64,000 nucleotides of DNA from Sipunculus nudus (Eukaryota; Annelida; Sipuncula; Golfingiida; Sipunculidae): assembly GCA_026874595.1 (NCBI GenBank), contig CM049307.1:24092362-24156361 (forward strand), read 5' to 3'. Below the pieces are notes generated by a model that was not told where the DNA came from, did no database searches, and saw only the letters and a list, made by a program, of their open reading frames with translations. Position numbers and translations under genes: made by a program. Below are positions 52,101-58,100 of this stretch, piece after piece. The stretch's first letter is position 1. Each line of letters begins with the position of its first letter.

Positions 52101-55100
52101 AATCTGTGTTTCAAGACAGTTTCATTCTATATGTAATCAAGGGCATAAGCATCACAGCTCACAATCTGTGTTTCAAGACAGTTTCATTTGATATGTAATC
52201 AAGGGCATAAGCATCACAGCTCACAATCTGTGTTTCAAGACAGTTTCATTTGATATGTAATCAAGGGCATAAGCATCACAGCTCACAATCTGTGTTTCAA
52301 GACAGTTTCATTTGATATGTAATCAAGGGCATAAGCATCACAGCTCACAATCTGTGTTTCAAGACAGTTTCATTCTATATGTAATCAAGGGCATAAGCAT
52401 CACAGCTCACAATCTGTGTTTCAAGACAGTTTCATTTTATATGTAATCAAGGGCATAAGCATCACAGCTCACAATCTGTGTTTCAAGACAGTTTCATTTT
52501 ATATGTAATCAAGGGCATAAGCATCACAGCTCACAATCTATGTTTCAAGACAGTTTCATTTTATATGTAATCAAGGGCATAAGCATCACAGCTCACAATC
52601 TGTGTTTCAAGACAGTTTCATTCTATATGTAATCAAGGGCATAAGCATCACAGCTCACAATCTGTGTTTCAAGACAGTTTCATTTTATATGTAATCAAGG
52701 GCATAAGCATCACAGCTCACAATCTGTGTTTCAAGACAGTTTCATTCTATATGTAATCAAGGGCATAAGCATCACAGCTCACAATCTGTGTTTCAAGACA
52801 GTTTCATTTGATATGTAATCAAGGGCATAAGCATCACAGCTCACAATCTGTGTTTCAAGACAGTTTCATTTGATATGTAATCAAGGGCATAAGCATCACA
52901 GCTCACAATCTGTGTTTCAAGACAGTTTCATTCTATATGTAATCAAGGGCATAAGCATCACAGCTCACAATCTGTGTTTCAAGACAGTTTCATTCTATAT
53001 GTAATCAAGGGCATTGGCATCACAGCTCACAATCTGTGTTTCAAGACAGTTTCATTTTATATGTAATCAAGGGCATAAGCATCACAGCTCACAATCTGTG
53101 TTTCAAGACAGTTTCATTCTATATGTAATCAAGGGCATAAGCATCACAGCTCACAATCTGTGTTTCAAGACAGTTTCATTTTATATGTAATCAAGGGCAT
53201 AAGCATCACAGCTCACAATCTGTGTTTCAAGACAGTTTCATTCTATATGTAATCAAGGGCATAAGCATCACAGCTCACAATCTGTGTTTCAAGACAGTTT
53301 CATTCTATATGTAATCAAGGGCATAAGCATCACAGTTCACAATCTGTGTTTCAAGACAGTTTCATTTTATATGTAATCAAGGGCATAAGCATCACAGCTC
53401 ACAATCTGTGTTTCAAGACAGTTTCATTTTATATGTAATCAAGGGCATTGGCATCACAGCTCACAATCTGTGTTTCAAGACAGTTTCATTCTATATGTAA
53501 TCAAGGGCATAAGCATCACAGCTCACAATCTGTGTTTCAAGACAGTTTCATTTTATACGTAATCAAGGGCATAAGCATCACAGCTCACAATCTGTGTTTC
53601 AAGACAGTTTCATTTTATATGTAATCAAGGGCATTGGCATCACAGCTCACAATCTGTGTTTCAAGACAGTTTCATTCTATATGTAATCAAGGGCATAAGC
53701 ATCACAGCTCACAATCTGTGTTTCAAGACAGTTTCATTTTATACGTAATCAAGGGCATAAGCATCACAGCTCACAATCTGTGTTTCAAGACAGTTTCATT
53801 CTATATGTAATCAAGGGCATAAGCATCACAGCTCACAATATGTGTTTCAAGACAGTTTCATTTTATATGTAATCAAGGGCATAAGCATCACAGCTCACAA
53901 TCTGTGTTTCAAGACAGTTTCATTCTATATGTAATCAAGGGCATAAGCATCACAGCTCACAATCTGTGTTTCAAGACAGTTTCATTTTATATGTAATCAA
54001 GGGCATAAGCATCACAGCTCACAATCTGTGTTTCAAGACAGTTTCATTTGATATGTAATCAAGGGCATAAGCATCACAGCTCACAATCTGTGTTTCAAGA
54101 CAGTTTCATTCTATATGTAATCAAGGGCATGAGCATCACAGCTCACAATCTGTGTTTCAAGACAGTTTCATTCTATATGTAATCAAGGGCATTGGCATCA
54201 CAGCTCACAATCTGTGTTTCAAGACAGTTTCACTTTATATGTAATCAAGGGCATAAGCATCACAGTTCACAATCTGTGTTGCAAGACAGTTTCATTCTAT
54301 ATGTAATCAAGGGCATAAGCATCACAGCTCACAATCTGTGTTTCAAGGCAGTTTCATTTTATATGTAATCAAGGGCATTAGCATCACAGTTCACAATCTG
54401 TGTTTCAAGACAGTTTCATTCTATATGTAATCAAGGGCATAAGCATCACAGCTCACAATCTGTGTTTCAAGACAGTTTCATTTGATATGTAATCAAGGGC
54501 ATAAGCATCACAGCTCACAATCTGTGTTTCAAGACAGTTTCATTTGATATGTAATCAAGGGCATAAGCATCACAGCTCACAATCTATGTTTCAGAGTTTT
54601 TTTTTAATGCCAAGTTGACACTGAAATTAAAACTGTCAAAGAACAAAATTTCATGTTTTTTTTTAGATTTCTTAAATTCCATCTGAGTACACCCACTTAA
54701 TTTTTAATAATCTTCTAGGTGGACATGCATGTCAGTAACAATTGCCTAGACCATTTAAGGCTGACACGTTTGAACTTACTCTGAATTTTGCATCAGTATG
54801 TTGGAAAGGTCAATTTCTTCCTCTTTGTCTGCTTCATCAGCCAGAGCTTTCAGTAGTGCACAAGCAGTCAAAGCAGCACCTGTGTAGAATATAATGATGA
54901 TATTAATAATAATGATATCAATAATATATTGATGGTATATAAAAACTAGACATTTCTGGAGTCAAAGAGATGCCGATGTATATCGAGACATTGGGCACAA
55001 CCCTGATAAAATAGGCCTCCTTCTCCTGAAGCGTATATGGACACTTTACAGGTTCAAGGTCACCAGAGTTAAGGTCACCAATTTCTTTACTTTTCTTGAG

Positions 55101-58100
55101 ATATTTAACATTTGTGATTTTCAGCAAAAATGGACCTATTCAAGGTCAAGGTAATTCTCCTAGTAAAGGCCATGGCCTCATTTTATGAAAGGCTTTGTCC
55201 TATTTCCCATACTTATTACCTATGCACATGTAAAGTTTGATAAAGATCTGTGAAATATTTTCTGAGTAATCTGGCAGAAAAGATTTTTCTGCAGTGGCGG
55301 CAGCAGTAGGACCATGCTTAAACCATTGAATTCAAATACCTTGTATGGAGATACAGTGATAATTATGAACAGGTTTAATATAATATTATATAACTAATAA
55401 TCATTATTAACAGTTCTTATCCAGCACTAGTGGAAGGAATTGGTTATAAATTCATATCAGATAAAAGTTAGTAAATGACCAATGATCGATTATCAATTAC
55501 CATGAAATATGATGTATAGATGTATACTGACGGAGTAAATTCAGTCAAACTTGTACATCAGGCTTATAGGTCAACATAATGCCGGGATAGTTTTAATGCT
55601 GTTCAATGTTTTCGATCAATTATGCAAAAATGCAATTGATTGAATCAATTTTGAAAGAAAAAGACCAATCATCAATACAATCAATTAATTGGCAAACCAC
55701 TTTATATCATAATCTTAATGAATCTCAAAATTGGAGGCACAGTGCTAATACATACAAACCATATATCCTCTCTTTCTAATCCATTAGAGTACCAGGGGTG
55801 TATACAAAACAGCTGGAGGGGGAGGGGGGTTAACTCCCTGGCATGAAGTATGCCAGGAGTACCAGTATACTTCGTATGCAGAAGTAGGAAAGAAAATAGT
55901 GTGAGATGCAACGTTAGGCATGAAATCATGATTAGTTAGTTTATATCATTCTATTTCCCAGATATTTTTGTTTATAAAAATTGAAGCATGTCCCCTGTGC
56001 CCCCTCTAACATTTGGACAAATCTCAGACAAAATTAGTTAAGGGTGAGTCACCTTTGAGAGCATTATCATTAATATTCAACTGATTTGAAATGATCATAT
56101 CCATACTCTCAGGCAGAGTGACTGACAACTGTAATGTTCTTACTCATCAGTAAAGGCTAATCATCATTTTTTCTTTCCTCACCTATATGGTCACGTCCTT
56201 GTTTCCAAAAAAGCAGGGCCAACTCTTTGCGGTTCAACAATGTTGCCCAGAGGAGCAGTTCACGTTCAGGATTTTCAAAGTCAGGTCTACGTTTAACCTT
56301 CGAATGGAGCCTTTTGCTTAGGCTGCGAGTGGTCACTGGAAGGAAAGTAATCAAACTTTTAAAATATCACTTACTTCTAACTGTCAGTTATACTTCCATA
56401 TGTCATATACACAAAAACATTGTCACACATTACAAATCTGTCATTTTTACAGTTAAAAGACAACAAAAATGTTCCAAACTGTAGTAAATAGAAGAACATG
56501 GAATGTTAATGGATTACAGTATACAGAAAGAATTTTCTGACTCACTCTGGATTACAGTATACAGAAAGAATTTTCTGACTCACTCATCCCATCATTTGAC
56601 CAATCTTGTCCAACATCGCCTTTGGTCTCCCTCGTTATATAACCATGCTGGTACGGGGTACTATGGTGCCCAGGTTTGTCTTTAACTACATAATGGTCAG
56701 CTGCAATAAAAGCATATCAATTAGGTGCTTAGAATTATATATAATTTTAACATCCATCTGAAATTAAATATCATAAAAAATAACAATACTTTATGACATA
56801 TGATTTATAGAGCACCTTTTACAGCATACAAAAGCAGAGTACATTAAAAATATAAAATGCAGTAAAATATATAAGTAAAATATTAAGTAAGTTAAAAGCA
56901 AGCATAAATAACTAAGTAAATCCTTTATCTTTTTAAGCTGATTATAAGATGACAAAGAAGTGTTTTTTTTTCAGAGTAAGTGAGATTCTATTGTTCAAAT
57001 TCGCATACTGTTTTTCACATTTAAACAAAAATCTCTGAACTGATTTTTGATGAAATACTGTGGAAGTGGTTTTGTTAGCGGGTTTTTTATTTTGGCGCTT
57101 CTAGCTGAAGCATAATTTGCTCTTAATTAAGAACATGTTTTATTTTGAACACCTCAGACATGTCCATGTAGTTCACTTTTTTACTGTCAGTTGCCGACAT
57201 TATAGAGTAATGGCGTTCCTGTGTCATACAGATCGTTAATTTATGGTATACTGATAAAATAAACAACACTGCTTTATATACAAAATTTATTTTGTATGTA
57301 TAAAAGTGTTGTTTTTATCATCATTTTGGTATTCAACCCTCTGCCAGTTTTGATGTTGCCAGCTGATCCATGTGATCATTTGTAAGACTGCAGAATTCTT
57401 GCCTGACACACAGTCACGTGAGTTTGGTAATCCCTCCTTGCGGCGTCGCTTGAGTTGAGGCTTCCTCAACAAGGATGTTAGAGTGTCGTTAGTCATATTG
57501 CTCGTAATAAGATTTCATAGAAAGTGATATCTAAGCTGAAAACAACTCTGCTTAATTGTGATTAGTAGAAAAACTGTGAAACAAATAGCCTTTGGAGACC
57601 TTTAGAACCCGGTCTAAATGTCTTTGAAGTATGACTGAGAGCCAGAAGCTCTTTTTGTTGTTCACACATAGCTAAGCTGCTTCTAGTTTGAAATCAAAGT
57701 TGCTGTTGTTGAGCAAGTCTAAACTTTACTCTTATGTCAAACAGCGTGTCTGGGTGCAGTACCAAAGCCTCATCAAACATGATTACTCCCTGTAATTAGG
57801 CCCTACATATTGTTTGCCCCGTTCAATCTCGCTATTAGTAGCTATAGCCTGTACTTATGCTATCATCGGAAACTTGTTGGGTGGAAGGTTGGTTGTGTTA
57901 CAAAACTATCTTTTATGTAACTGTATAAATATTTTGATAATTGGATAGAAATTGAGTACCCCATACAAACTGATTTGCGTGAAAATTCGAACTGCGCTAA
58001 TGCTGTAAAATGGAAAAAAGGGCGAAAATTCTGACGCTCCAAATTATCCACTTCCACAGTAAATGAGATGTGGCTTTTACAATGTTCTAAGTTAACAAAA

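Noticed and set aside
51286-54594. CRISPR-like regular array
   Set aside because: Units are contiguous and near identical over the full 62 bp, without variable spacers.
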